Of a DNA stretch of 64,000 bases, positions 49,190 through 59,000 are shown piece by piece. Origin of the DNA: Dysosmobacter sp. (GTDB lineage Bacteria > Bacillota > Clostridia > Oscillospirales > Oscillospiraceae); contig JALFSO010000102.1 of NCBI GenBank assembly GCA_022778785.1, forward strand, positions 1 to 64,000, in the 5' to 3' direction. A program made the translations under genes and the position numbers. The first letter of the stretch is position 1; each line of letters begins with the position of its first letter. A model generated the notes under the pieces. The model saw only the letters and a list, made by a program, of their open reading frames with translations, searched no databases and had not been told where the DNA came from.

Positions 49190-51183
49190 TACGAGATATC
49201 GGCCATCTCCAGATACTTATACCCGTTCTCCGCAATGTGGTCCTTCCGCCCCTGGAGGTTGTCCCCCAGCAGGAGGTCAAATACCGCTGCGGTGCGCTCC
49301 ACGTCGTCGGGCTGTACCTTGATGAGCCGCCGGGTGGCGGGGTTCATGGTGGTGAGCCACATCATGTCCGGATCGTTCTCGCCCAGGCCCTTGGACCGGT
49401 CCACCTTGACCTTCTTCCCCTCCAGTTCCTTCAGGATGTCCGCCTTCTCCTTGTCGGAATAGGCGAACCAGGTTTTCTCCCCGCAGTTGATCTCGAACAG
49501 GGGCGTCTCCGCGATATACACGTAGCCCTCCCGGATGAGGGTGGGGCACAGCCGGTAGATCATGGTGAGGATCAGCGTCCGGATCTGGAAGCCGTCCACG
49601 TCGCCATCGGTGCAGATGACCACCTTGTTCCACCGGAGGTTGTTGATGTCAAAGGAGGCCAGGTCCTTGACGTGCTTGTCCTTCACCTCCACGCCGCAGC
49701 CCAGCACCTTCATCAGGTCGATGATGATGTCGCTCTTGAAGATCCGGGCGTAGTCGGCCTTCAGGCAGTTCAGGATCTTGCCCCGGACGGGCATGATGCC
49801 CTGATACTCCGCGTCCCGGCTCAGCTTGACACTGCCCAGAGCGGAGTCGCCCTCCACGATATAGATCTCCCGCTTCTCCACGTCCCGGGACCGGCAGTCC
49901 ACAAACTTCTGGACCCGGTTGGCGATGTCGATGGTGCCGGACAGCTTCTTCTTGATGTTCAGCCGGGCCACCTCGGCCTTCTCTCTGGCCCGCTTGTTGA
50001 TGAGCACCTGCTCGCCGATCTTCTCCGCGTCGAAGGGGTTCTCGATGAAGTAGACCTCCAGGTTGGAGCGGAGGAAGTCTGTCATGGCCTCCTGGACGAA
50101 TTTGTTGGTGATGGCCTTTTTCGTCTGGTTCTCATAGGAGGTCTGGGTGGAGAAGTTGTTGCTCACCAGCACCAGACAGTCCTCCACGTCCGCCCAGGTG
50201 ATCTTGCTCTCGCTCTTCTGGTACTTGCCGTTCTGTCGGAGATAGCCGTCGATGGCGGAGACGAAGGCGGACTTGGCCGCCTTCTCCGGGGAGCCGCCGT
50301 GCTCCAGCCAGGAGGAGTTGTGATAGTGCTCGATGACGTTGACCTTGTTGGAGAAGCAGCAGGCGGCGGACAGCTTCACCTTGTACTCGTCCTTGTCCGC
50401 CCGGTCCCGGCCCTTCCGCTCGCTCTGCCAGAACACCGGTGCCGTCAGGGCGTCCTCCCCTGCCAGCTCCGTCACGTAGTCCGCGATGCCGTTCTCATAG
50501 AGGAACTCCGTCTCCGTGAATTTCCCCGGCTCCTCCTCGTTCCGGAACCGGAAGGTGACGCCGGCGTTCACCACTGCCTGACGCTTCATCACGTCGGCGT
50601 AGTACTCCGCCGGGACGTCGATGTCCGTGAACACGTCCAGATCCGGCAGCCAGCGGGTGCGGGTGCCGGTCTTTCTCAGCTGATTTCTGGGCAGGGGCTT
50701 CTTCTGCAGCTCCCCCACGATCTCGCCCCGCTCGAAGTGGAGGCTGTACTCCAGGCCGTCCCGCCAGACGGTGACGTCCATGTACCGTGAGGCGTACTGA
50801 GTGGCGCAGGCGCCCAGACCGTTGAGGCCCAGGGAGTACTCATAGTTGTCGCCGCCGGTGTTGTCGTACTTGCCGCCGGCGTACAGCTCGCAGTACACCA
50901 GCTCCCAGTTCCAGCGCTGCTCCTTCTCGTTCCAGTCCACCGGGCAGCCCCGGCCCATGTCCTCCACCTCCACGGAGCGGTCGGCGTACCGGGTAACGGT
51001 GATGAGCCGTCCATGGCCTTCCCGGGCCTCGTCGATGGAGTTGGATAAGATCTCAAAGACCGCATGCTCGCAGCCGTCCAGGCCGTCGGAGCCGAAAATA
51101 ACGCCGGGCCGTTTCCGGACCCGGTCCGCCCCCTTCAGCGTGGAGATGCTGTCGTTTCCGTAGTCCTTTTTTCTGCCTGCCAT
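49189..51183 (-). CDS. parE: type II topoisomerase subunit B (ParE/GyrB-like)
   Basis: About 664 residues. The GHKL ATPase domain shows RVRKRPGVIFGSDGLDGCEH, EILSNSIDEA near residue 47 and GLNGLGACATQ near 120; the Toprim domain shows YIVEGDSALG near 420 and CTDGDVDG near 510. It is a divergent clade compared with textbook ParE. The start is the ATG seven bases after GGAGG. Promoter TTGAAC (51271-51266), 17 bp, TACAAT (51248-51243) lies upstream. The final 17 codons are duplicated downstream. Confidence 0.88.
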   Translation of the reverse strand: MAGRKKDYGNDSISTLKGADRVRKRPGVIFGSDGLDGCEHAVFEILSNSIDEAREGHGRLITVTRYADRSVEVEDMGRGCPVDWNEKEQRWNWELVYCELYAGGKYDNTGGDNYEYSLGLNGLGACATQYASRYMDVTVWRDGLEYSLHFERGEIVGELQKKPLPRNQLRKTGTRTRWLPDLDVFTDIDVPAEYYADVMKRQAVVNAGVTFRFRNEEEPGKFTETEFLYENGIADYVTELAGEDALTAPVFWQSERKGRDRADKDEYKVKLSAACCFSNKVNVIEHYHNSSWLEHGGSPEKAAKSAFVSAIDGYLRQNGKYQKSESKITWADVEDCLVLVSNNFSTQTSYENQTKKAITNKFVQEAMTDFLRSNLEVYFIENPFDAEKIGEQVLINKRAREKAEVARLNIKKKLSGTIDIANRVQKFVDCRSRDVEKREIYIVEGDSALGSVKLSRDAEYQGIMPVRGKILNCLKADYARIFKSDIIIDLMKVLGCGVEVKDKHVKDLASFDINNLRWNKVVICTDGDVDGFQIRTLILTMIYRLCPTLIREGYVYIAETPLFEINCGEKTWFAYSDKEKADILKELEGKKVKVDRSKGLGENDPDMMWLTTMNPATRRLIKVQPDDVERTAAVFDLLLGDNLQGRKDHIAENGYKYLEMADIS

Positions 51184-51242
51184 CCGTTGTCCTCCGTTTG
51201 CTTCAGTCACAGGGCATACACGCCCATTTTTTACTACTGGGC

Positions 51243-51271
51243 ATTGTATCATACCTTTTCCGCCGGTTCAA
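51243..51271 (-). promoter_or_regulatory. parE promoter
   Basis: On the minus strand TTGAAC, 17 bp and TACAAT lie 60 bp upstream of the parE start. The rest of the gap to 51615 is AT-rich and holds the divergent regulator promoter. Confidence 0.75.
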
Positions 51272-51553
51272 TATCCGTTCTCCCCGAAATTTCGCCCTTT
51301 TCGGCCCCCAAAGGGCCTCTGTTGCACAAATCCCTCCGGATCTGTGCCTGTTTTCGAAAAATGTTGTTGCGCAATGTTTTTCATAATTCTTCGGTTACCT
51401 TGACAAACCATTCCCAACACAGGGTTTTGCACATTTTCCACAGAGTTTTCCACACCGTTATGTCAACTTTAAAATTCCTGAAAAAGTTCCGTGCGCTCCA
51501 TGATACGCTGCCGCTTTCCGCGGCATGATAAAATCCGCCAGGACCGGCCCCGC

Positions 51554-51597
51554 AACAAATTGTTGCTTGACAGTCCCAGCGGCGTTCTTTTACCATG
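51554..51597 (+). promoter_or_regulatory. promoter and small dyad of the XRE regulator gene
   Basis: The 13-bp palindrome CAACAAATTGTTG (51554-51566) abuts TTGACA (51568-51573), which is followed 18 bp later by TACCAT (51592-51597). Autoregulation by the downstream HTH protein is possible. Confidence 0.5.
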
Positions 51598-51615
51598 GGA
51601 GCGAGGTGATGACAA

Positions 51616-52299
51616 ATGACCATCGGAGACAACCTGCGCGCCCTGCGCGCAGACAGCGGGATGACACAGGAACAGGTGGCGGAGCAGCTGGGCGTGACCC
51701 GTCAGACGCTGTCCAGCTACGAGTCCGGACGGACGCGGCCGGATATCGACATGCTGGTGCGTCTCTGTCAGGTCTACGACACCGATCTGGACGGCATCGT
51801 TTACGGGCAGGCCCGGGTGCTGAAGGACCTGCGCCGGGTCAGGCGGACGGCCGTCGCCCTGCTGGCCCTGCTGGTGGGGCTGACGCTGCTCAGCTCCGGG
51901 CTGCTGTGGTCCGCCAACCGGTTCTTTCCTGTCAGCCAGGGGCTGCTGACCCAGGACGGGATGGCCGTGTTTCAGCAGCACAGGCGTCTGACAGAGGCGT
52001 GGGAGGCGGCGGACGGGATCATCCTGGCGGTGTCTCCGGCGGGCTTTCTGGTGCTGCTGGTGTTGACGGCTGCCGGACGGTGCCGCATTCCCGTGCGGCA
52101 AAAGCTCCTCTATATGGCGGCGCTGGCGGCGGGCCTTCTGCTGGCCGCCCTGCCCTTCGCCGTCACGGACCCCGTATTTCCGGAGATCAACTATCTGCTG
52201 ACGCCTCTGCACGTTATTGCGCGGATGCTGCTGTTCTTCGCCGTATCGCTGGTGATGGAGCTTGTGCGGAGGCGGACCGCCGTGCCGGAGAAGCGTTAG
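51616..52299 (+). CDS. membrane-anchored XRE-family regulator
   Basis: The 227-residue protein has an N-terminal XRE helix-turn-helix (GMTQEQVAEQLGVTRQTLSS) and four hydrophobic helices (for example TAVALLALLVGLTLLSSGLL). Such HTH-membrane proteins are common in Firmicutes and may sense envelope conditions; the target is unknown. GAGGTG precedes the ATG. It is monocistronic, ending before a strong terminator. Confidence 0.82.
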   Translation: MTIGDNLRALRADSGMTQEQVAEQLGVTRQTLSSYESGRTRPDIDMLVRLCQVYDTDLDGIVYGQARVLKDLRRVRRTAVALLALLVGLTLLSSGLLWSANRFFPVSQGLLTQDGMAVFQQHRRLTEAWEAADGIILAVSPAGFLVLLVLTAAGRCRIPVRQKLLYMAALAAGLLLAALPFAVTDPVFPEINYLLTPLHVIARMLLFFAVSLVMELVRRRTAVPEKR

Positions 52300-52321
52300 G
52301 ACGCGGCCCGTGTCTGCCCAT

Positions 52322-52360
52322 GGAAAAGGTCCCCATGCCAATGGCATGGGGACCTTTTCC
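52322..52360. terminator. bidirectional terminator
   Basis: A perfect 18-bp stem (GGAAAAGGTCCCCATGCC and complement) with loop AAT lies between the convergent XRE gene and spoVAC. Confidence 0.85.
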
Positions 52361-52376
52361 GCGCCGTGTCCGGCCC

Positions 52377-52820
52377 TTATGCCAGGCCGAACAGCATCAG
52401 GATCACGCCGTAGATGACGCTGGCCAGGGTGCCGAAGACGATGACCGGCCCGGCGATGACGAACATCTTGGCCGCCATGCCGGTGACGAAGCCCTCGCTC
52501 TTGAAGTCGATGGCCGGGGACACCACAGCGTTGGCGAAGCCGGTGATGGGCACCAGTGTTCCGGCGCCGCCGAACCGGGCCAGCTTGTTATAGAGGTTCA
52601 GCCCCGTCAGCAGCGCCGACAGAAACACCATGGTGCAGGCGGTGGCGCTGCTGGCGTCCTCCTTGTTCAGTCCCAGTCCGGCCCAGCCGTTCTGCACCAG
52701 CTGGCCCACCACGCAGATCAGCCCGCCGATGAGAAAGGCCATGGCCATGTCCTTCCACAGCGGCGAGTCGGGGGACATCTTCTTCACATATTCCTGGTAT
52801 TCCTTGGGCGTCATTTCCAT
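52377..52820 (-). CDS. spoVAC: stage V sporulation protein AC
   Basis: The 147-residue membrane protein matches SpoVAC: a short basic start (PKEYQEYVKKMSPDSP), AFLIGGLICVVGQ near residue 30 and GTLVPITGFANAVVSPAIDF near 90 (given in part). SpoVA proteins form the spore channel for dipicolinic acid; AC has mechanosensitive channel properties in Bacillus. It appears here without spoVAD or spoVAE beside it. AGGAG lies nine bases before the ATG. Confidence 0.9.
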   Translation of the reverse strand: MEMTPKEYQEYVKKMSPDSPLWKDMAMAFLIGGLICVVGQLVQNGWAGLGLNKEDASSATACTMVFLSALLTGLNLYNKLARFGGAGTLVPITGFANAVVSPAIDFKSEGFVTGMAAKMFVIAGPVIVFGTLASVIYGVILMLFGLA

Positions 52821-52886
52821 GGGTCTTTGCTCCTTTTCCCATTGATTTTCCCTAGCTTTTCCGGCTCCCGGAAAAAATATGCGGGG

Positions 52887-52915
52887 TTGCAAAGCGCCGG
52901 AAAACGGGATAGAAT
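52887..52915 (+). promoter_or_regulatory. hemW promoter
   Basis: TTGCAA (52887-52892), 17 bp, TAGAAT (52910-52915), 31 bp before the ATG. Confidence 0.7.
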
Positions 52916-52946
52916 AGAGGGCACCTTGAAAACACCGGAGCTGCTT

Positions 52947-54155
52947 ATGAAACCTGAGAAAAAACCGCTGGGCATCTATGTCCACGTGCCCTTCTGCAAG
53001 TCCAAATGCGTCTACTGCGACTTCTACTCCCTGCCCCACGCGGAGGAGCGGATGGACGCCTACGTGAAGGCCGTCACCGCCCATCTGCTGGAGACGGCCC
53101 CCCGGGCGGAGCGCCACCGGGTGGACACCATCTACTTCGGCGGCGGCACCCCCTCCTATCTGGGGGCCAAACGCCTGCGGGAGATTTTGTCCGTCATCCT
53201 GAAGAAGTACGATGTAGACAAACACGCCGAGATCACCCTGGAGGCCAATCCCGACTCCGCCCAGGACTGGCGGGAGCTGCGGACGCTGCGGAAGGCGGGC
53301 TTCAACCGCGTCTCTCTGGGGATGCAGTCCGCCGACGACGGCGAGCTGGCGGAGATCGGCCGGGTCCACACCGCGGCGCAGGTCCGCACCGCCGTGGACG
53401 CCGTTCGGAAGTCGAAGATCGACAACCTCTCCCTGGACCTGATCTACGGCCTGCCCCATCAGACCATGGAGCGGTGGCAGGCCAATCTGGAGGCTGCCGT
53501 GGCCCTGGCTCCCCAGCATCTGTCCTGCTATGGACTGAAGGTGGAGGAGGGGACGCCCCTCCATGCCCGGCGGGACAGCGCCGGCCTTCCCGGCGACGAT
53601 GCCCAGGCCGACATGTACCTCTCCACCGTGGAGACGCTGCGGCACTACGGCTTCTTCCAGTACGAGATCTCCAACTTCGCCCGGCCCGGCTTCGAGTCCC
53701 GGCACAACCTGAAATACTGGACCCTCCAGGAGTACGCCGGGTTCGGCCCCGGCGCCCACTCCGATTTCGGCGGCGTCCGCTACGCCTACGAGCGGGACCT
53801 GGACACCTATATCAGGGGCGTTCTGGAGGGCACGCCCATGCTGTCGGAGAACGAGCGCATCCCGCCGCTGGACCGGGACACGGAGTATCTGATGCTGGGC
53901 CTCCGCACCGTCCGGGGCATCGCGCCCAAAACCTTTGAGAACCACTATCGCCGCCGGTTCGACTGCCTGCTGCCCTTCCTGGAGGAGTGCCGGAAGGCGG
54001 GCTACGCCGTCCGGGAGGAGGACGGCAGCTGGCATCTGACGCCAGGCGGCTTCCTGGTGTCCAACCAGATCATCGGCGGCGTGCTGGACGCCTTGGCGGC
54101 GGACAAGCAGCGCCGCACCGACGCCCGCGCCCGGGGCGACTTCCGGGTGGTATGA
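52947..54155 (+). CDS. hemW: HemW-type radical SAM haem chaperone
   Basis: The 402-residue protein has the radical SAM motif FCKSKCVYCDF (CX3CX2C) near residue 17, IYFGGGTPSYL near 68 and YEISNFARPGFESRHN near 235, typical of HemW, and the C-terminal HemN-type domain. HemW binds haem and inserts it into target proteins and is not a true HemN. The CNPC-type extra cysteine of HemN is absent. GGAG lies eight bases before the ATG. Confidence 0.9.
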   Translation: MKPEKKPLGIYVHVPFCKSKCVYCDFYSLPHAEERMDAYVKAVTAHLLETAPRAERHRVDTIYFGGGTPSYLGAKRLREILSVILKKYDVDKHAEITLEANPDSAQDWRELRTLRKAGFNRVSLGMQSADDGELAEIGRVHTAAQVRTAVDAVRKSKIDNLSLDLIYGLPHQTMERWQANLEAAVALAPQHLSCYGLKVEEGTPLHARRDSAGLPGDDAQADMYLSTVETLRHYGFFQYEISNFARPGFESRHNLKYWTLQEYAGFGPGAHSDFGGVRYAYERDLDTYIRGVLEGTPMLSENERIPPLDRDTEYLMLGLRTVRGIAPKTFENHYRRRFDCLLPFLEECRKAGYAVREEDGSWHLTPGGFLVSNQIIGGVLDALAADKQRRTDARARGDFRVV

Positions 54156-54175
54156 TTTCCTATTTATAATGACAG

Positions 54176-54206
54176 AGCGCGGAGACCGGTTTCCGGTCTC
54201 CGCGCT
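54176..54206. terminator. bidirectional terminator after hemW
   Basis: A perfect 14-bp stem (AGCGCGGAGACCGG / CCGGTCTCCGCGCT) with loop TTT lies between the convergent hemW and ferredoxin genes. Confidence 0.75.
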
Positions 54207-54221
54207 CCGCTGTTTGATCGC

Positions 54222-54407
54222 TTATTCCTCGTAGATGGCCGCCACCGGGCAGCTGGCCAGAGCCTCTCTGGCCTCGTCCTCCTGGTCCGGTCCGGGTTGC
54301 TCCACCACCGTGGCCACGCCCGCGTCCGTCAGTTCAAAGACGTCCTGGGCCAGTCCGGTACACAGGCCGCAGCCGATGCAGGTATCCGGGTCCACCTTGA
54401 ATGCCAT
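54222..54407 (-). CDS. single [4Fe-4S] ferredoxin
   Basis: The 61-residue protein has CIGCGLC near residue 10 and a distal Cys-Pro (SCPVAAI) near 53, giving four ligands for one [4Fe-4S] cluster. It resembles small clostridial and Thermotoga-type monocluster ferredoxins used as electron carriers. AAGGAAGG precedes the ATG. It follows the two-cluster protein gene by about 60 bp and is probably co-transcribed. Confidence 0.92.
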   Translation of the reverse strand: MAFKVDPDTCIGCGLCTGLAQDVFELTDAGVATVVEQPGPDQEDEAREALASCPVAAIYEE

Positions 54408-54464
54408 GCCGATCCTTCCTTTCCGATCCGGTTCTTTGTCCTATTGTTCCCGCCGGATCGGATT

Positions 54465-55172
54465 TCAAACCAGGCCGCTCAAAATTTCCCCCTCCGTGGA
54501 CAGCGTCACCACCTGCCAGGGCAGCAGTCTGCCGCAGTTCTGAAGGGCGGTCCGCACCGCCTGCTCGATGCCGCCGCAACAGGGGACCTCCATCCGGGTG
54601 ACGGTGACGCTGCGGATGTCATTGTTCTTCAGAATGGCCGTCAGCTTCTCGCTGTAGTCCACGCCGTCCAGCTTGGGACAGCCGATGAGCGTCACCCGCC
54701 CCCGGATGAATTTCTCATGGAAATTGCCGTAAGCGTAGGCGGAGCAGTCCGCCGCCACCAGCAGATGGGCGCCCTGGAAGTACGGGGCGTTCACCGGCGC
54801 CAGCTTGATCTGCACCGGCCACTGGCACAGGCGGCTGGGCATCTCTCCGGCGGGTGCCTCCTGCTGCGGGGCCTGATGCCGGATGGCCTGGGCTCGGCTG
54901 CCGGGACAGGTAAAGGCGGACGCCTGTTCACCCCGGGCCGCCTTGGCCGCCTGCACGGCGGCCTCGTCATAGGCCGCCGCCTCCCGCTCCGTGAAAGTGA
55001 TGGCGTTGACAGGACAGGCGGGCAGGCAGTCCCCCAGGCCGTCGCAGTAGTCGTCCCGCAGCAGTTGGGCCTTGCCGTCCACCATGCCGATGGCCCCCTC
55101 ATGGCACGCCGCGGCGCAGGCGCCGCAGCCGTTGCACTTCTCCTGATCGATGTGGATGATGCGTCTGATCAT
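54465..55172 (-). CDS. 2x[4Fe-4S] ferredoxin-domain protein
   Basis: The 235-residue protein has an N-terminal ferredoxin domain (CNGCGACAAACHEGAI near residue 13 and CDGLGDCLPACPVNAI near 43) and a C-terminal domain with TLIGCPKLDG and VPCCGGIEQAV. Proteins of this arrangement occur beside Crp/Fnr regulators in many anaerobes and are thought to act in redox sensing or electron transfer. It is divergent from the Crp-type gene, 98 bp apart. Confidence 0.88.
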   Translation of the reverse strand: MIRRIIHIDQEKCNGCGACAAACHEGAIGMVDGKAQLLRDDYCDGLGDCLPACPVNAITFTEREAAAYDEAAVQAAKAARGEQASAFTCPGSRAQAIRHQAPQQEAPAGEMPSRLCQWPVQIKLAPVNAPYFQGAHLLVAADCSAYAYGNFHEKFIRGRVTLIGCPKLDGVDYSEKLTAILKNNDIRSVTVTRMEVPCCGGIEQAVRTALQNCGRLLPWQVVTLSTEGEILSGLV

Positions 55173-55194
55173 ATTCGTATTCCTCCGGTTTCGT

Positions 55195-55225
55195 TTGATT
55201 TCGTGTGTCCAGTATCGTATACTGG
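55195..55225 (+). promoter_or_regulatory. Crp-type gene promoter with overlapping dyad
   Basis: TTGATT (55195-55200), 17 bp, TATACT (55218-55223). The palindrome CCAGTATCGTATACTGG (55209-55225) covers the -10, in the gap shared with the divergent ferredoxin gene. Autoregulation is likely. Confidence 0.65.
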
Positions 55226-55270
55226 GGACAAAAAGTCTGTTGTTTTTCCAACAAAGCCAGGAGGTGCGCC

Positions 55271-55933
55271 ATGGAAATTTCTGAGACTGCCCTGCTGACG
55301 GGCTGTCCCCTGTTCGCCGGTGTTCCGGCGGAAGACCTGCCGGAGCTGCTGTCCGCCCTGGACGCCCGGCGTCAGGACTTCCGGCGGGGAAGCTGGCTGC
55401 TGCGCCAGGGGGACACCCCGGTCCGTCTGGGGATTCTGCTGTCCGGGCGGGCCCATATCCTGCGGGAGGACTTCTGGGGAAACCGGGACATCATCGCCCC
55501 GCTGTCCCCCGGGGAGCTGTTCGGGGAGGCCTACGCCTGTGCCGGCGTTCCCGCCGGCGCGGGCGTTCAGGCGGAGGAGGACGGCGCCGTGCTGTTCCTG
55601 GAGGTCTCCCGGCTGTCCGGCGTCCCCGGCGGCGCGGATCTGCTGGAAAACCTGCTGTCCGCCACCGCCCGGAAGAATCTGCTGCTGAACGAAAAGCTGT
55701 CCCACGTCACCCGCCGCACCACCCGGGACAAGCTGCTGTCCTACCTGTCCCGGGAGGCGGCACGGCAGGGCAGTACCTTCACCATCCCCTTTGACCGCCA
55801 GCAGCTGGCGGACTATCTGGCGGTGGACCGCAGCGCCATGTCCGCGGAGCTGGGGAAGCTCCGGCGGGAGGGGCTGCTGGATTTCCGGAAGAACCGTTTC
55901 ACCCTCCTGCGCCGTCCGGAGGAGCATCGGTAA
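55271..55933 (+). CDS. Crp/Fnr family transcriptional regulator
   Basis: About 220 residues: an N-terminal cyclic-nucleotide-binding-like beta roll (GSWLLRQGDTPVRLGILLSG) and a C-terminal winged helix (DRQQLADYLAVDRSAMSAEL). It lacks the N-terminal cysteine cluster of Fnr, so oxygen sensing through its own Fe-S centre is unlikely. AGGAGG lies six bases before the ATG. The divergent two-cluster ferredoxin is its probable target or partner. Confidence 0.9.
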   Translation: MEISETALLTGCPLFAGVPAEDLPELLSALDARRQDFRRGSWLLRQGDTPVRLGILLSGRAHILREDFWGNRDIIAPLSPGELFGEAYACAGVPAGAGVQAEEDGAVLFLEVSRLSGVPGGADLLENLLSATARKNLLLNEKLSHVTRRTTRDKLLSYLSREAARQGSTFTIPFDRQQLADYLAVDRSAMSAELGKLRREGLLDFRKNRFTLLRRPEEHR

Positions 55934-56044
55934 CGGGACGGAGGGCGGCTTTTTGTTAACATTTTGTTATTTACTTGCCTGGGCGAGTGTGCTATCCTTA
56001 GCAGAGTTATGTATACCGCACACGATCCCGTATTGGAGGCAGTC

Positions 56045-59000
56045 ATGAACAAATTTCTTTGCAAAGCAACGTCCCTGTTCCTATCCGCCGCGCTGACGGC
56101 GTCGCTTCTGGCGGTGCCCGCCGCGGCGTCCCAGGCGCTGGGGGAGGATCTGTCCCGGGAGGACACCCTGGTCCATGAGTCCACCACCCTGTCCACCAAT
56201 GTGTTCTGGAGCACCACTTACTCCGACCTGCGGCAGGAGAACCTCATCACCTATTCCCCCAACAGCTCCGTCACCCCCGTGATCACCTACGGCTCCGCCC
56301 TCACCAGCCGCACCACGGTGGACAGCATGGCCAAGGAGCTGGAGGCCCAGGGCTACCGGGTGGTGGCCGGCATCAACGGCGACTTCTACGACACCGGCAA
56401 CGGCGCCCCCGTGGGTCTGGTGATGACCGACGGTCAGGTCCGCTCCTCCGACGGCGGCTGCTACGCCATCGGCTTCCGGGAGGACGGCAGCGCCGTTTTG
56501 GGAAAGCCCGGTCTCAGCGTCAAGGCGGATCTGGGCTACCAGACCTATGACTCCGTGGGCTACGGCACCGAAGTGGTGGTAAACATCGCCGGCATCAACA
56601 AGGTCCGCTCCTCCACCAGCGGCGTCTTCCTCTTTACATACGACTTCAACGACCGCCACACCACCGGCAACGCCATGCCCGGCGTGGACGTGCTCTGCAC
56701 CATTGAGGACGGCTCCCTGTCCATCGGCGGCACCCTGACGCTGCGGGTGGACGAGGTCATCCAGGCCACCGGCGCCACCGCCATGAATCCGGATCAGGTG
56801 GTCATCTCCGTCAACAATCAGGTGGGCAGCTACTTTGTGGGCCTGCTCTCCGACGTGCCCGTGGGTGGCACCATCACCGTGTCCCTCACCGCCGCCGATG
56901 AATCGTGGAACGACGTGGAGTGCGCCATCGGCGCCCTGTACTCCCTGCTGGAGAACGGCTCCGTGGTCTCCGGCCTGCCCACCGGCGCCCATCCCCGCAC
57001 CGCCGTGGGCCAGAAGGCCGACGGCACCCTGGTGTTCTACACCATCGACGGGCGGCAGTCCGGCCTGTCCATCGGCGCCACGCTGAACCAGGTGGCGGCC
57101 CGTCTGGCGGAGCTGGGCTGCGTCACCGCCCTGTGCCTGGATGGCGGCGGCTCCACCACCCTCACCGTCACCAAGCCGGACAGCACCCGGTCCGCCGTGG
57201 TCAACAGTCCCTCCGACGGCGGCCTGCGGGCGGTGTCCAACCACCTGTTCCTGGTGGCGGACAACGATCCCACCGGAAAGCTGGACCACTTCTATGTGTC
57301 CCCTGACAGCCGCTATGTGCTGGCGGGCAGCAAGGTGACGGTGTCCGTCTCCCCGGTGGACACCAACTACATTCCCATGGCTCACACCTACAAGCTGACC
57401 ACTGACGGCGGATCGCTGAAGGACAACGTCCTCACCACCCCGGCCTCCGGCGGCGAGATCACCGTCACTGCCTCCAGCGGCAGCAAGAGCGGCTCCTCCG
57501 TGGTCCACGCCATCGCCACACCGGACTCCATCTCCGTGAAAAACGGCTCCACAGCCCTCAGCTCCCTGATCATGACCCCCGGCAGCAGCCAGAAGCTGAC
57601 GGTCGGCGCCGTCTATAACCACCTGACTCTCCAGGCGGACCCGGAGGCCTTCACCTGGACGCTGGACGGCAATATCGGCACGGTGGACGCCGCCGGCACC
57701 ATCACCGCCTCCGCCCCCGGCTCCGGCACCCTGACGGTGTCCGCCGGCGGAAAGAGTGTCTCCATCCCCGTCACCGTCACCAGGATCGCGCTGAACACGG
57801 TGGAGGACTTTGAGAGCGGCGTCCCTGCCCTGACCTCCTACAGCTACGGCGCGTCCCTCACCGCCAACACCGCCCCCGCCTATGTGCAGATGGGCCGCCG
57901 GTCCGGAAAGCTGGACTATACCCTGGACGACACAGGCATGGCCTCCGCCGTCTTTGAGAAGCCCTGCTCCGTCGGCGCCGCCTATACCCAGCTGAACCTG
58001 TGGGTGTACGGCGACGGCTCCGGCGCCACGCTGTCCCTGCTGACATCCGACGGCACCACTGTCTCCGCCGCGGACGCGGCGGTCCTGGGCTTCACCGGCT
58101 GGCGCATGGTCTCCGTGGCCCTGCCCGCCGGCACCGCCGCCGTCACCGGCTTCCAGATCACCGGCGCGCCGGAGCTGGAGCTGGATGCGTTCGGCGACCA
58201 GATCCTCACCTATCCCGTGTCCTCCGGCACCCTGTATCTGGACCAGCTGACGGCCTCCTACAGCGGCATGGTGGACCAGGAGGTCCCCGTCATCTCCGCC
58301 GCGCTGGACAGCGAGACTGGCATCGTCACCGCCATGGTATCCGATGCCGTGGACGGCGTTCTGCCCCGGTCCGCCGTCACAGTCCGGCAGAACGGCCAGG
58401 ACGTCAGCTTCCGCTACGACGCCGCCTCCGGCCAGGTGACGGTGTCCCTGCCCGATCTCACCAGCGACCATGAGGCCATCCGCCTCACCATCACCGCCAA
58501 GGACGCCTCCGGCAACATCGGCCGGGCCTCCGTGGACGTGGGTCCCAGCGGCGTGGGCCACAAATTCACCGATATCGAGGGCTACTGGGCCGCAGACTAC
58601 GTGGATTTCCTGTACAACGCCGGCATCACCACCGGCTACCAAGACGGCACCTTCCGTCCCGGCCAGAACATCTCCCGCCAGCAGTTCGCCGTGATGCTGT
58701 TCCGCTATCTGGGACTGGACGGCAGCCAGTATGAGGACGTGGAGCTGCCCTTCGCGGATCTGAACAGGATTGGCGACTACGCCCTCACCGCCATCAAGGC
58801 CCTGTACACCCTGGGTGTCATCGGCGGCACGGAGCGGAACGGAAAGCTGTACATGGATCCGGAGAGTTCCCTGACCCGTGCCCAGGCCGCCGCCATGATC
58901 GGCCGCACCCAGGAGAAGGGCTACGCCTCCGCGGAGCTGACCTTCTCCGATGCAGGCTCCATTCCCGCCTACGCCGCCGGGTACATCCGGACCATGGTGG

